DNA of 35,247 bases from Candidatus Daviesbacteria bacterium (GCA_016186955.1 JACPKP010000012.1:1-35247); one strand, 5' to 3'; numbered from the stretch's first letter, positions 1 through 9,210 are shown. The notes: generated by a model from the letters alone, not told the origin. Made by a program: numbers and translations.

Positions 1-1133
1 GAGTTAAAAATATACTGGGTCTTTTTTTGCTCTTCAAACCTTTGCAAAGCATAATTTATCAGTTTATCTAAAAGTTCGGTATATTTTATGCCTGATTTCT
101 CCCAAAGATAATATGCAAGGGATCCCGGAAGGGAGTTTATCTCGTTAACCCAAAATCGACACGAAGTGTCATCTTTATTTTCCACAAAAAAATCTATCCT
201 GGCCACACCGCAGCCGTCAAACGCCTTAAAAATTTTGACTGTTGCCTCCTGGATCTGTTTGGCCAATTTTTCACCGACCGGCGCTGGTATTACCCTGGAA
301 AGCGAGGCCATACCAGCTGATTTTGAACCTTTACCGCCTTTTTTGTACTTATCCTCAAAACTCAATACCTTGGAGGAAGCGACCGGCATTTCACAAACTG
401 AGGTTTGCACATCGCCGCCAAAACCCATTGCCGAACAATTGACTTCAATGCAATTTTCAAAAGCCTCTTCAACCAAAATCTTTTCCGAATAAACCGCCGC
501 AACCTCAATGGCAAAGGAGAGCGAATCTTCATCTTTGGCGGGATTAATCCCGATTGATGAGCCAACATTGGCGGGTTTGACAAACATGGGAAACCTTATG
601 TCATCCTGAACTTGTTTCAGAATCCTTCTTGGATTTTGCTCCCACTCTTTTCTTTTAAATGCAACATATTTCCCAACTTCTAAACCCAGTTCTTTGTAAA
701 TAGCCTTTTGCAAAACTTTGTCCATACCCAAAGCAGCCCCTACCACATTGAACCCTACATAAGGGATCCGGTAAATTTCAAAAACCCCCTGGATACAACC
801 GTCCTCACCAAACGAGCCGTGAAACAGGGGAAACGCTACATCAATAGGGGTGAATTTTTTGAAAAATCCCTGTTTTAAAAACCCCCCATGGCCAGATTTA
901 TTGGCCAAAACAAGCTGAGCGGATGAAAGAAGCAAGCCATCTATATCCTGGTAGTTTTTAATGTCCAAAAACTTGGGGTTGGTAAAAAAATGGCCTGACT
1001 TATCAACATAAATCGGGATTATCTCATATTTGCTTTTATCCAGGTTCTCATAAGCCTGGAGCGCTGTAATCACACTCACTTCATGCTCAACAGATTGTCC
1101 ACCAAAAAACAAGCCAACTTTAAGTTTACCCAT
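1..1133 (-). CDS. ddl: D-alanine--D-alanine ligase (C-terminal end off the window)
   Basis: Joins two D-alanines with ATP to make the dipeptide that ends the peptidoglycan stem peptide; cytoplasmic, ATP-grasp fold. Translating the minus strand from the ATG at 1133 gives an uninterrupted frame of at least 377 residues that is still open at base 1. Recognisable Ddl features are the N-terminal GGQSVEHEVSVITA stretch, the ATP-grasp segment FVKPANVGSSIGI, the EEAFENCIEVN segment and the metal-binding VNEINSLPGS near the C-terminus. The family is usually 300-370 residues, so little can be missing. It is transcribed divergently from the methyltransferase-like gene, with murC and murD just beyond on the opposite strand, which fits a cell-wall neighbourhood. 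A TATAAT box lies 7 nt before the start, so the mRNA is probably leaderless. Identification is secure; only the C-terminal end is unseen. Confidence 0.95.
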   Translation of the reverse strand, partial: MGKLKVGLFFGGQSVEHEVSVITALQAYENLDKSKYEIIPIYVDKSGHFFTNPKFLDIKNYQDIDGLLLSSAQLVLANKSGHGGFLKQGFFKKFTPIDVAFPLFHGSFGEDGCIQGVFEIYRIPYVGFNVVGAALGMDKVLQKAIYKELGLEVGKYVAFKRKEWEQNPRRILKQVQDDIRFPMFVKPANVGSSIGINPAKDEDSLSFAIEVAAVYSEKILVEEAFENCIEVNCSAMGFGGDVQTSVCEMPVASSKVLSFEDKYKKGGKGSKSAGMASLSRVIPAPVGEKLAKQIQEATVKIFKAFDGCGVARIDFFVENKDDTSCRFWVNEINSLPGSLAYYLWEKSGIKYTELLDKLINYALQRFEEQKKTQYIFN

Positions 1134-1140
1134 ACCATAA

Positions 1141-1148
1141 ATTATACA
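1141..1148 (-). promoter_or_regulatory. ddl -10 element (TGTATAAT)
   Basis: Minus strand reads TGTATAAT, with the TATAAT hexamer at 1141-1146, 7 nt upstream of the ddl ATG. No convincing -35 hexamer is seen at the usual distance. Transcription should begin at or within a few bases of the start codon. Confidence 0.6.
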
Positions 1149-1217
1149 GCAAAAGATACTATTGTTCGAATTTAGTTACATAAATTATCAACCCATAGTT
1201 TGCTTATCAGAAATATT

Positions 1218-1228
1218 TATAGTAAAAT
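1218..1228 (+). promoter_or_regulatory. -10 region of the methyltransferase-like gene
   Basis: TATAGT (1218-1223) overlaps TAAAAT (1223-1228). The latter is 8 nt before the ATG at 1237. This placement favours ATG 1237 over an in-frame TTG at 1162, because the box would otherwise lie inside the coding region. Confidence 0.5.
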
Positions 1229-1236
1229 TTAAAGCT

Positions 1237-2388
1237 ATGTTAAAAGAGGCTTGTGCAGAAAAATTACCCAAACATTTTTTCCCGGAATTTCGGGAATTTT
1301 ATGGAAACATTTTTAACGGAGAACTTGTATTTTTAAATAACACTCAGCTTAAAAATATAGTATCGAACTTTTTTAATACCCACCCTCTCATTGCCTTAAC
1401 AAAAAACCAAGAAGCGTTATTGAAAACTGATTTATTTCAAAAATTCAGTTTGTATTATAGCACTGATTACTATGGCACTTGGCCTACTTTCGCCGGGGAT
1501 TGTTTATATCTTCCGCCAGGGGAGTATGCAGAGATAGTCCGAAGTTACCACAGTTTTGCTGATCAACCATTTATGATAACCGGGGACAAAGCCTGGGAAA
1601 TAGGTTCTGCCCATGGTTTAGAGTTAATGACCCCATCTGATAAATTTAACCTTTTTACTGATCCAAAAATTTGGACTGAGATGCAATACATTGAATTTTC
1701 TGGCAACGGTGGTTATACAACAGACCATGCATTAGGTAATGGCACCAGAAACCTGTGCGATAAAAGCTATGAAGGTTACCCGGATTCTTATGGATTTACT
1801 AAAACATCTTTTTTGGAAATTTTAAAGAGAATTAGAAAATCACAAAAAAAAGAAGCTACTGACAATCTCAAGGGGCTTGATATCGGCGGAAGTAACGGTT
1901 TGGGCGCTTACGACGCAGAACAATTAGACCCTAACTTAGATGTCACAAATATCACGATTCATCCAGAACCAGGTGTATGGCCGCTGCGGGGTGGCCATAT
2001 GTTTTGTCTCGGGGAAAGGTTACCTAAAGACTTTTCAGAAAAATTTGATTTGATTTTATCCAATATGGCTTTTAGATATTTTAGATATCCGCATATTGGT
2101 TTAAAAAATGCTTTATATGCTCTAGCGCCAGGAGGAGTAATACATATATCATTCGCTTTTAACCAATCGCCTTTTTATAATGAACAAGATTGGCCAGTTT
2201 TAGAAAAATATATTCTGGATACTTTTGAGTGGTTTAATGATTTAGAAACTAAGGGTTTTTTAAAATTATTCACCAGAAAGTATGCAGGAAAAGAGTTAAT
2301 TTACAGGGGAAAATATGTTCTGGATAGTGAGTTAAAAGGAAAAACTGGTCCAGGGCTTGTTTATCTCCAAAAGCTACATAGTTTTTAG
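1237..2388 (+). CDS. SAM-dependent methyltransferase-like protein
   Basis: A 383-residue protein with a class I methyltransferase-like core in its C-terminal half. The nucleotide-binding glycine loop is LDIGGSNGLGAYD (D215, G217, G218, G221). The later segments FDLILSNMAFRYF and ALAPGGVIHISF resemble motif IV and the post-motif region of Rossmann methyltransferases. The N-terminal 190 residues, rich in Phe, Tyr and Trp, match no family I recognise and may form a substrate domain. I chose the ATG at 1237; an in-frame TTG at 1162 would add 25 residues but has a probable -10 box inside that extension. The gene ends two bases before the murC -10 box. The substrate is unknown and the methyltransferase fold is inferred from motifs only. 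Confidence 0.6.
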   Translation: MLKEACAEKLPKHFFPEFREFYGNIFNGELVFLNNTQLKNIVSNFFNTHPLIALTKNQEALLKTDLFQKFSLYYSTDYYGTWPTFAGDCLYLPPGEYAEIVRSYHSFADQPFMITGDKAWEIGSAHGLELMTPSDKFNLFTDPKIWTEMQYIEFSGNGGYTTDHALGNGTRNLCDKSYEGYPDSYGFTKTSFLEILKRIRKSQKKEATDNLKGLDIGGSNGLGAYDAEQLDPNLDVTNITIHPEPGVWPLRGGHMFCLGERLPKDFSEKFDLILSNMAFRYFRYPHIGLKNALYALAPGGVIHISFAFNQSPFYNEQDWPVLEKYILDTFEWFNDLETKGFLKLFTRKYAGKELIYRGKYVLDSELKGKTGPGLVYLQKLHSF

Positions 2389-2390
2389 TG

Positions 2391-2396
2391 TAAAAT
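2391..2396 (+). promoter_or_regulatory. murC -10 element (TAAAAT)
   Basis: TAAAAT begins two bases after the TAG stop of the preceding gene and ends 9 nt before the murC ATG at 2406. Predicted initiation lies near 2403, giving an essentially leaderless murCD message. Confidence 0.5.
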
Positions 2397-2405
2397 TATC
2401 TAGAA

Positions 2406-3722
2406 ATGAAAAACGTCCACTTTATGGGAATAGGCGGGTCCGGTGCATCTGCCTGCGCTGCCATAGCTTTAGCTCAGGGGTTTTCTGTTACAGGCTGTGA
2501 CAATAACCCTTATAATGAATTCACCCAAAGTTTTGACAGATCCCAATTGTTTGCAAAACATTCAGCTTCCCACCTGGAGGGTGGAGATATAGATATATTG
2601 ATAATATCACCGGCAATTACCTCCATTGACCCCGAAAATCCAGAACTGCTGGAGGCAAAAAAAAGAAAAATCAAAATTATGACCTGGCAAAAATTTTTGG
2701 GTAAATATCTGACGAAGGACAACTTTGTAATTGCAGTTTGCGGGACCCACGGTAAAACAACCACCACAGCTATGATAGGACAGCTTTTGGAGGACGGCGG
2801 ACTTAACCCGACTGTGGTAATTGGTGCTATTGTCCCAAAATGGGGGACAAATTACCGGGCCGGGAAAAGCAAATATTTTGTGGTGGAGGCGGATGAATTC
2901 AATGATAACTTTTTAAATTATGACCCTGACATTACGGTTTTAACCAACATTGAGATGGACCATCCGGAATTTTTTAAGGATTTCACCCAATACAAAAGAT
3001 GTTTCCAAAATTTTTTAAATAAGACCAGAAAAATGATCATCGCCAATCTGGAGGATCCCGGGAGTTTTGAAACCTTAAAAGAGGAAGGGGTAGGATATGG
3101 AATATTTTTTAAACCAATCTTGGACTGCTCAAAAATGAAAATAGATTTCCCCCTAAAAATTCCCGGTGAATTTAATATTTTAAATGCTACAGCTGCTTAC
3201 CAAACCGGTATTACTCTTGGGATAGATGAAACAGCCATCCGCAGAAGCCTGATGGCTTTTGAAGGCTCATCAAGAAGGTTTGAACTCTTGGGGGAAGTTG
3301 GCGGTGCAAAAATTTATTCCGATTTTGCCCATCATCCAACAGAGATTGAGAAAACCTTGCAGGCTGCGCGGGAAAAATACCCCGATAAAAAAATCTGGGT
3401 TATCTACCAACCGCATATGTTGACAAGGACAAAAGCCTTTTTTGGTAATTTTGTAAGGGTTTTTAAAAAAGCTCCTGTTGACCAGATTTATATAGTTGAT
3501 ATTTACCCATCAAGAGAAAAAGATACAGGGATAGTGACAAGCAAACAGCTTGTCGAGGCTATTGCAAGAAACAATATAAAATATATCAGTGAAATTTATG
3601 ATTTAACGCAAGTTTTGGCAAAAATTGTGAAAGTTAATGATGTAGTATTTTTCATGGGGGCAGGGGATATAGATAAAATTGCCCGGGAGTTTGTTAAAAA
3701 ATATGCAAAATATTATGTTTAA
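2406..3722 (+). CDS. murC: UDP-N-acetylmuramate--L-alanine ligase
   Basis: Adds L-alanine to UDP-MurNAc, the first amino-acid step of peptidoglycan precursor synthesis in the cytoplasm. The 438-residue length is normal. Features in order are the N-terminal dinucleotide-type loop HFMGIGGSGASA, the Mur-ligase P-loop CGTHGKTTTT, the metal/ATP segment EADEFNDNF, LTNIEMDHPEFF, the GEFNILNATAA motif and the C-terminal SDFAHHPTEI. The HHPTE motif is shared with the recycling ligase Mpl, and the preceding DFA looks Mpl-like. However YQPHMLTRT, DIYPSREKD and the closing MGAGDIDKIA fit MurC much better. It overlaps murD by 8 nt (ATGTTTAA), so the two are translationally coupled. Confidence 0.9.
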   Translation: MKNVHFMGIGGSGASACAAIALAQGFSVTGCDNNPYNEFTQSFDRSQLFAKHSASHLEGGDIDILIISPAITSIDPENPELLEAKKRKIKIMTWQKFLGKYLTKDNFVIAVCGTHGKTTTTAMIGQLLEDGGLNPTVVIGAIVPKWGTNYRAGKSKYFVVEADEFNDNFLNYDPDITVLTNIEMDHPEFFKDFTQYKRCFQNFLNKTRKMIIANLEDPGSFETLKEEGVGYGIFFKPILDCSKMKIDFPLKIPGEFNILNATAAYQTGITLGIDETAIRRSLMAFEGSSRRFELLGEVGGAKIYSDFAHHPTEIEKTLQAAREKYPDKKIWVIYQPHMLTRTKAFFGNFVRVFKKAPVDQIYIVDIYPSREKDTGIVTSKQLVEAIARNNIKYISEIYDLTQVLAKIVKVNDVVFFMGAGDIDKIAREFVKKYAKYYV

Positions 3723-5049
3723 AGGTAAAAAGGTTTTAATTTTAGGCCTTGGATTAAACCAGGGTGGGACAGGGGCGGCAAAATTTTTTGCTCAAAGCGG
3801 TGCAAAAGTCCGGGTTACAGATTTAAAAGATGCAAAAACCCTAAAAACCTCGATAAATCAACTTAAAAGATTTAGAAATATTAAGTATATTCTTGGTAAA
3901 CACAGGTATGAAGATATTGATTGGGCAGATCTGATAATCAGAAACCCTGCACTGAAACCTGACAATCCATATCTCAAATATGCCAGGCAGAAGGGTAAAA
4001 AAATTGAGACAGACATGGGGATATTTTTGCAGTTGGTAAAACCCGAACAAATTATTGGGGTCACAGGAACCAAAGGAAAATCAACCACTGCGTCACTAAT
4101 TTATGAGGTTTTAAAAAACTGCAAAGAAGGTGTTTTATTTGCAGGGAATATCGGAAAAAGTGTTCTTGATACAGTTGAATTAATCCAAACTTCAACCTTA
4201 GTGGTTTTGGAGATTTCATCATTCCAGCTTGAAGCTTTTAATGAGCACAAAGTTGCCCCCAAATTTGCAGTCCTTACCAACATCTATCCTGATCATCTCA
4301 ATTATTACAAAAGTATGAATGATTACATCCAATCCAAAAGATTAATTTTTAAATACCAGCAAAGGGCTGATTTTCTTTTTATCAGAACAGGTGATGAAGC
4401 TACTGACAAGCCCGGGTTTCTGAAAGGACTTACGGGCAAGAAAATATATTTTTCACCCAAAGATCTGCCCAAAAATTTTAAACCCTTCTTAGGGGGGGAG
4501 CATAACAAGGAAAATATGGCAGCTGCTCTGGCTATAGCTAAAACATTCAGTTTTGATCACAAAAAGGTTCTTAAGGTTCTTAAGGGATTTAAGGGGGTGG
4601 AGTTTAGACTCCAAAAAATTTATGACAAAAAGGGTATAAAAATTTACAATGACTCAGCAGCCACCAATCCAAACGCGGCAATAGAAGCCTTAAAAAGTTT
4701 CCCTAATTCAATACTTATTACAGGCGGAGTAAATAAAAACCTAGATTACAGGGATTTTGCAAAAGCTATTGAAAAATATGCAAAAGCTGTTTATTTTTTA
4801 GAAGGAGATGCAACAGATATAATAATCTCAAATCTTAAAACAATACACCCGCTTCGCGAACAAATCTTAAATTTGGTGGGAATATACAATGATCTGGAAA
4901 AATTACTGCAGGATGTTAAGAAAAACATACATGCTGGAGATATTATACTTTTTTCTCCAGGCGCTGCTTCCTTTAACCTTTTCCAGAATGAATTTGACCG
5001 GGGAAGGAAATTCAACCAGGCGGTTGCAAAAGTGTTTAAAATCAACTAG
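3715..5049 (+). CDS. murD: UDP-N-acetylmuramoyl-L-alanine--D-glutamate ligase
   Basis: Adds D-glutamate to UDP-MurNAc-L-Ala, the step after MurC. About 444 residues. It has the N-terminal Rossmann-like segment VLILGLGLNQGGTG, the P-loop GVTGTKGKSTTAS, GNIGKS, the hallmark LEISSFQLE, LTNIYPDHLNYY, GEHNKENMAAALA, the FRLQ and NDSAATNPNAA segments, and the terminal LFSPGAASF-N-EFDRG block typical of MurD. The ATG at 3715 overlaps the murC stop as ATGTTTAA and starts directly before the Rossmann strand; an in-frame ATG at 3703 and a TTG at 3679 are less likely starts. murE, murF and murG are not in the window. Confidence 0.93.
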   Translation: MFKGKKVLILGLGLNQGGTGAAKFFAQSGAKVRVTDLKDAKTLKTSINQLKRFRNIKYILGKHRYEDIDWADLIIRNPALKPDNPYLKYARQKGKKIETDMGIFLQLVKPEQIIGVTGTKGKSTTASLIYEVLKNCKEGVLFAGNIGKSVLDTVELIQTSTLVVLEISSFQLEAFNEHKVAPKFAVLTNIYPDHLNYYKSMNDYIQSKRLIFKYQQRADFLFIRTGDEATDKPGFLKGLTGKKIYFSPKDLPKNFKPFLGGEHNKENMAAALAIAKTFSFDHKKVLKVLKGFKGVEFRLQKIYDKKGIKIYNDSAATNPNAAIEALKSFPNSILITGGVNKNLDYRDFAKAIEKYAKAVYFLEGDATDIIISNLKTIHPLREQILNLVGIYNDLEKLLQDVKKNIHAGDIILFSPGAASFNLFQNEFDRGRKFNQAVAKVFKIN

Positions 5050-5058
5050 TATTGGCGC

Positions 5059-5661
5059 ATGACCGAGCAGCAGGAACAGAAAAATCAAAGTTTTGCTTCC
5101 CAAAAAACCCTTGAAGACCTTTTTGCCTTAACATGCAGTCAACAGGCAGGCAGGTTTATGCTTTATTTACCAACATTAGACCCAAGAACCCTATCTGCCA
5201 ACTGGCATAAAATATTAACGGCAAAGGATCCCACCATCTCAACCCATCTTGTGCTGGAAAAAGATATGTTTTACGCAGGAATCACCGGTGAAAAACTTAA
5301 TAAACCGGCGGTATTCGGAACCGGTTGGACTCTCTGTGACGGCCGGAACAACGAATCCGGGCTTTTATTTATGCCTTACAGCGCCGAAGGCCAAACATAC
5401 TGTCTTACGCTTTTCCAAAAATCCCAAATACAAAAGGTAGATTTCTACATTCCTTGGAACATATGGCCTCCTGAAAAATTGGAAGGCAGGTTGGTACAAA
5501 ACGGTCTTTTTCAAGGCATTACCAAAACACCTGTTGGAATCAGTTCAAAAGAAGTGACGGAACCTTGGAAACAATACTTGGAGACTTATAAAAACATCCT
5601 TCCTGAAGAAGCAATCCTGGGTATTGAAATGGGACTTTACGAAGTTTTAAGAAAGAGTTGA
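5059..5661 (+). CDS. Conserved-looking hypothetical protein
   Basis: A 200-residue soluble protein I do not recognise. It starts 9 nt after murD, so it is probably the last gene of the murCD transcript. There is no signal peptide or membrane segment. The N-terminus is Gln-rich and polar; the middle has alternating hydrophobic strands (THLVLEKDMFYAGITGEKL) and an aromatic, cysteine-containing GTGWTLCDGRNN stretch, followed by WNIWPPEKL. The C-terminus looks helical. Codon use resembles its neighbours. It is real rather than spurious judging from its length, tight spacing and the absence of a competing frame. Co-transcription with murCD hints at an envelope or division role, but that is only inference. 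Confidence 0.6.
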   Translation: MTEQQEQKNQSFASQKTLEDLFALTCSQQAGRFMLYLPTLDPRTLSANWHKILTAKDPTISTHLVLEKDMFYAGITGEKLNKPAVFGTGWTLCDGRNNESGLLFMPYSAEGQTYCLTLFQKSQIQKVDFYIPWNIWPPEKLEGRLVQNGLFQGITKTPVGISSKEVTEPWKQYLETYKNILPEEAILGIEMGLYEVLRKS

Positions 5662-5712
5662 CTTCATCTCCTATCTCATGGATTAACCACCCTGGTTTTT
5701 GCCCGCAAATAA

Positions 5713-5721
5713 TGTTAAAAT
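5713..5721 (+). promoter_or_regulatory. gyrA extended -10 promoter
   Basis: TGTTAAAAT is a full extended -10 element (TG, one base, TAAAAT at 5716-5721). No good -35 is visible. Initiation near 5728 would leave about 30 nt of leader before the gyrA ATG, so gyrA is one of the few genes here with a real 5' UTR. Confidence 0.55.
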
Positions 5722-5756
5722 TTGGACAGGGAAAACACTTTTCTCCTTAGGTTTTT

Positions 5757-8285
5757 ATGGCAAATATAGGTAAAATCCAACCCATCTCACTTATTGATGA
5801 AATGCAAAAGTCCTATTTGGACTATGCAATGAGTGTAATTGTTTCCAGGGCCCTGCCGGATGTCAGGGACGGACTAAAACCGGTCCAAAGGCGCATAGTT
5901 TATGCCATGCACCAACAGGGCCTGCACCACAATGCAAGATACCAAAAATCTGCAGCAGTGGTGGGTGAGGTGATGAAACATTTTCATCCCCATGGCGACT
6001 CATCTATTTATGATGCTATGGTACGGATGGCCCAGGATTTTTCCATGCGTTATCAGCTGGTGGACGGACAGGGAAATTTTGGGTCAATTGACGGTGATTC
6101 TCCGGCAGCTATGCGGTATACAGAAGCCAGGCTGTCTGCCATCTCCGACGAGCTTTTGAGGGATATCGGGAAAAACACAGTAGATTTTATTGACAATTAC
6201 TCCGGCACAACCCAGGAGCCGGTTTGGCTGCCTTCAGTTATACCAAACTTACTGCTTAATGGCGCTGCAGGTATTGCAGTTGGTATGGCTACCCAAATCC
6301 CTCCCCATAACCTCGGAGAAATAACAGATGCCTTAATTTATATGATAGAACACCAGGAAAAACCAGATGATGCTAAAGCTCAACAACTGAGTGAACCAGC
6401 AAATCAAAAAAACTTTGCACCATTTGGTTCTGTTGCCACCACAGACGACCTGATGAAATTTATTAAAGGACCTGATTTTCCCACAGGCGCATCCATCTAT
6501 GATGCTTCAGAAATTCAAGCTGCATATGCAACAGGCAGAGGCAGGATTGTCATAAGGGCAAAGGCGGAAATTGAAGAAACTAAAGGGGGTAGGTTTGATA
6601 TTATCATTACAGAACTTCCATACCAGGTAAACAAAGCAATCCTGATTGCAAAAATTGCCGAGCTGGTAAAGGATAAAAAAATTGAAGGTATCGCGGATTT
6701 GCGGGATGAGTCAGACAGAAGGGGGATGAGGGTGGTAATTGAGTTAAAAAGGGATGGAAAACCCCAATCGATTTTAAACAATTTGTATAAGCATACCGCC
6801 ATGCAATCTGTTTTTAATGTTAATATGGTCGCCTTATCGGACGGTGTCCCGCATCTGATGACACTCAAGCGGATTCTTGAAGAATTCATCCACCACAGGC
6901 AAATAGTCATCACCAGAAGGTCTAAATTTGAACTGGCAGAAGCCAAAGCCAGGGAACATATTCTTGAGGGTTTAAAAATTGCAGTAGATAATATCGATGC
7001 AGTCATTGAAACAATCAAAAAAAGCAGGGATGCCGATGAGGCCAAATTTAACCTGATGAGAAAATTCAAACTTACCGAAATCCAATCGATCGCTATTTTA
7101 GATATGCAACTTCGGAGGTTGGCAGCGTTGGAACGGCAAAAAATTGAGGACGAGTTGAAGCTGATAAAGGCGCTGATTGCATACCTGGAGGATTTATTGG
7201 CCCACCCTGAAAAAATCCTCAAGGTAATTAAGGAAGAGTTGGTAAAAATCAAGGAGAGGTACGCTGACGACAGGAAAACCAGGGTTTATAAACAAAAAGT
7301 TGGGGATTTTTCCGAAGAAGACCTGGTTGCGGATACACCTACCATTGTCACTGTCACAAGCGGAGGGTATATTAAAAGACAGGCGCCCTCATCTTTTAGA
7401 ACCCAAAACAGGGGAGGCAAGGGTGTCTCTGGGATCACAACTAAAGAGGCGGATGCTGTCAGCCATATTTTCTATACCAGGACTTTAGATAACCTGCTGT
7501 TTTTTACTGATAAAGGCAGGGTCTTCCAAATTAAAGTCTGGGAAATACCAGAGGTATCCCGGATTGCCAGGGGTCAGGCAATTGTAAATCTTATCAATAT
7601 TGAACAGGGTGAGAAGATTACGGCGATGCTAACAACAAGATCAAAAGACCCGGTGAAATTCCTGTTTATGTGCACTAAAAACGGCAATGTTAAAAAAACC
7701 GCCATAGAAGAGTACGCCAATATCCGCAAAAACGGCCTGATCTCTATAAAACTTGACCCCGGCGATTTACTGGGATGGGTTGTTCCAACCAAAGGGGAGG
7801 ATGATTTGATTCTCATCTCCAGGAAAGGCCAATCCATCCGTTTCGGAGAATCTCAAGTCAGGCCAACCCATCGGGATACTTCCGGAGTAAGGGGGGTCTT
7901 TTTGACAAAAGACGATGAGGTAGTTTCCATGAACCTGATAGAAAATCCCAAAGCCCAGGTTTTAGTGGTGATGGAAAACGGGCTTGGTAAAAAGACTGAC
8001 CTGTCTGCCTGGAAAAGGCAGGGCAGGGGAGGAACCGGCATAAAGGCAGCCCAGGTGACGGACAAAACCGGAAAAATTGTCACAGCAGAGATTGTTGGTT
8101 TTGGGGAGGGCACTCTGGTTATGACATCTAATAAAGGCCAGCTGATAAAACTTAGTTTAAAGGATGTCCCAACATTGCAAAGGCAAACCCAAGGTGTCAT
8201 ACTGATGAGGGTAAGAGTGGGAGAAAAGGTGGCTGCCGCAACAGTAGTATCAAGCAAGGAGCGTTCCGGAGAAACAGAAGATTGA
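5757..8285 (+). CDS. gyrA: DNA gyrase subunit A
   Basis: The breakage-reunion subunit of the A2B2 type II topoisomerase that introduces negative supercoils. The 842 residues match GyrA. The N-terminal winged-helix domain opens with [20 protein letters not shown]. The catalytic tyrosine is Y121 in [10 protein letters not shown]. The quinolone-pocket positions (E. coli S83 and D87) are Ser and Asp in GDSSIYD, the susceptible-type residues. The C-terminal beta-pinwheel carries the GyrA box at 550-556 as QNRGGKG rather than the QRRGGKG consensus, which supports gyrase over topoisomerase IV ParC. gyrB is not adjacent. The gene has its own extended -10 promoter and is followed one base later by a small membrane-protein gene. 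Confidence 0.97.
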   Translation: MANIGKIQPISLIDEMQKSYLDYAMSVIVSRALPDVRDGLKPVQRRIVYAMHQQGLHHNARYQKSAAVVGEVMKHFHPHGDSSIYDAMVRMAQDFSMRYQLVDGQGNFGSIDGDSPAAMRYTEARLSAISDELLRDIGKNTVDFIDNYSGTTQEPVWLPSVIPNLLLNGAAGIAVGMATQIPPHNLGEITDALIYMIEHQEKPDDAKAQQLSEPANQKNFAPFGSVATTDDLMKFIKGPDFPTGASIYDASEIQAAYATGRGRIVIRAKAEIEETKGGRFDIIITELPYQVNKAILIAKIAELVKDKKIEGIADLRDESDRRGMRVVIELKRDGKPQSILNNLYKHTAMQSVFNVNMVALSDGVPHLMTLKRILEEFIHHRQIVITRRSKFELAEAKAREHILEGLKIAVDNIDAVIETIKKSRDADEAKFNLMRKFKLTEIQSIAILDMQLRRLAALERQKIEDELKLIKALIAYLEDLLAHPEKILKVIKEELVKIKERYADDRKTRVYKQKVGDFSEEDLVADTPTIVTVTSGGYIKRQAPSSFRTQNRGGKGVSGITTKEADAVSHIFYTRTLDNLLFFTDKGRVFQIKVWEIPEVSRIARGQAIVNLINIEQGEKITAMLTTRSKDPVKFLFMCTKNGNVKKTAIEEYANIRKNGLISIKLDPGDLLGWVVPTKGEDDLILISRKGQSIRFGESQVRPTHRDTSGVRGVFLTKDDEVVSMNLIENPKAQVLVVMENGLGKKTDLSAWKRQGRGGTGIKAAQVTDKTGKIVTAEIVGFGEGTLVMTSNKGQLIKLSLKDVPTLQRQTQGVILMRVRVGEKVAAATVVSSKERSGETED

Positions 8286-8286
8286 A

Positions 8287-8490
8287 ATGGAAAAGAAACT
8301 GTCTTTGGTTTTCACTTTATATTTTCTGTTTGGGATAATATTTGCTTTTGCTTTTGCGCTTTATTATAGATGGCCCCCCCTAGGGTATTTGAGCCCGGGG
8401 TTTTATGTGGTAACTTTTACCTGGCCTTACCAGGCAATCGGGTTTACTAAAGACCTTTTGTACTACGGCTTGGCCGGCAAACCAATCTAA
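8287..8490 (+). CDS. Small membrane protein (67 aa)
   Basis: Starts one base after the gyrA TGA, so it must be co-transcribed with gyrA. The protein has a Lys-containing N-terminus, one strong hydrophobic helix at about residues 5-27, then an aromatic, proline-rich tail ending in DLLYYGLAGKPI. No family was recognised. Its short length lowers certainty, but the coupling to gyrA, the clean ATG and the membrane-protein composition support a real gene. No role can be assigned. Confidence 0.5.
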   Translation: MEKKLSLVFTLYFLFGIIFAFAFALYYRWPPLGYLSPGFYVVTFTWPYQAIGFTKDLLYYGLAGKPI

Positions 8491-8515
8491 AAAGAGGGAG
8501 CCCTGAAGGGCTCCC
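8489..8515 (-). terminator. Rho-independent terminator of the 8536-9120 gene
   Basis: A perfect 8-bp GC-rich stem (8496-8503 with 8508-8515) closes a 4-nt loop. On the minus strand it is followed by the T-rich tract TCTTTTT (8495-8489). This is a textbook intrinsic terminator for the minus-strand gene ending at 8536. On the plus strand the downstream bases are A-rich, so it should not terminate gyrA transcription efficiently. Confidence 0.85.
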
Positions 8516-8535
8516 AAAAGATCAGTGTGCAAACT

Positions 8536-9120
8536 CTACTCCAGCCGGAAGTTTCTTGTAATACTTCCTGCCGGAACGTAAAAGTCGTAAGCGCTGACGG
8601 GCCCTTCTACCGCAACACCAAACCAGACCACCGGACTACTGCGGTCCGGGACCCATTTGTAGGTCTTCAGCACTCCACCCGTCTGGCCATCAACTTCATG
8701 AACCCTGACGGTTAACCAACCTCCAGTGGCATTTACTTTACTTGCCACCAGACCCTGGTCGCCTTGGTCCACAAAGTAAAAATAGTACAGGTCTGAGCCG
8801 ACTGAACCGGACCCGAGGAAAAAGTCTCCCGAGACACCGTCGACTGACCTGAGGCTGGCTAAATTGTAGCTTCCCACCTCTTCCAGCCTATACGGGGTTG
8901 GAGCATTCACGGTAACCGCCATGGCTACCATGAAACCAACAACGGCGCCCATCAAAAGCCCGAAAACTCCTCCTACAAAAAATGGGAAGCGTTCGCTTTT
9001 TGAGAGAGCCACTCCCACAACCAGCCCCACCAAAACGCCAATACCAATCGTCAGCACAACCCTTCTCCTTATCAAAGAACTTGCTTTGAAAGACTCCTGC
9101 CTTTCAAGCAGTACAATCAT
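8536..9120 (-). CDS. Two-helix membrane protein with extracytoplasmic domain
   Basis: A 194-residue protein of unknown family. A basic N-terminal region is followed by two hydrophobic segments (about 20-40 and 46-70, the second GGVFGLLMGAVVGFMVAM), then a roughly 120-residue beta-rich domain probably outside the membrane, with aromatic motifs such as SDLYYFYFVDQGDQG. The gene stands alone between its own TATAAT box (5 nt before the ATG) and a strong terminator. Base composition is unusual: two 60-nt lines I counted are about 55-58 percent G+C, against about 40 percent in a typical neighbouring line. That and the self-contained cassette layout hint at horizontal acquisition. Function unknown. 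Confidence 0.65.
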   Translation of the reverse strand: MIVLLERQESFKASSLIRRRVVLTIGIGVLVGLVVGVALSKSERFPFFVGGVFGLLMGAVVGFMVAMAVTVNAPTPYRLEEVGSYNLASLRSVDGVSGDFFLGSGSVGSDLYYFYFVDQGDQGLVASKVNATGGWLTVRVHEVDGQTGGVLKTYKWVPDRSSPVVWFGVAVEGPVSAYDFYVPAGSITRNFRLE

Positions 9121-9125
9121 AGCAC

Positions 9126-9131
9126 ATTATA
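9126..9131 (-). promoter_or_regulatory. -10 element (TATAAT) of the two-helix membrane protein
   Basis: A consensus TATAAT on the minus strand ends 5 nt before the ATG at 9120, implying a leaderless message. A TTGACT (9139-9144) lies only 7 nt upstream and is too close to be its -35. Confidence 0.6.
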
Positions 9132-9157
9132 AGCTTATAGTCAACTCAGACTATATC

Positions 9158-9203
9158 TTGACTACTGATCATACTTTGTGAGTACAATATAAATAGGAGG
9201 TGA
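9158..9203 (+). promoter_or_regulatory. Promoter and strong Shine-Dalgarno of the holin-IV-like gene
   Basis: TTGACT (9158-9163) and TACAAT (9183-9188) are separated by 19 nt. They are followed by AGGAGGTGA (9195-9203), a near-perfect complement of the 16S rRNA 3' end. The ribosome site sits 7 nt before a TTG codon at 9211 and fixes that non-ATG start. Confidence 0.7.
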
Positions 9204-9210
9204 AGTTAAT

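Noticed and set aside
2406-3722. Mpl (murein tripeptide ligase) instead of MurC
   Set aside because: The DFAHHPT motif is Mpl-like, but the downstream QPH-x-x-TRT, DIYPSRE and GAGDI segments and the direct coupling to murD fit MurC.
6515-7252. A 245-residue minus-strand open frame inside gyrA
   Set aside because: It is fully antisense to well-conserved GyrA sequence, is Ser/Leu/Ile-rich as expected for a shadow frame, and has no promoter or ribosome site.
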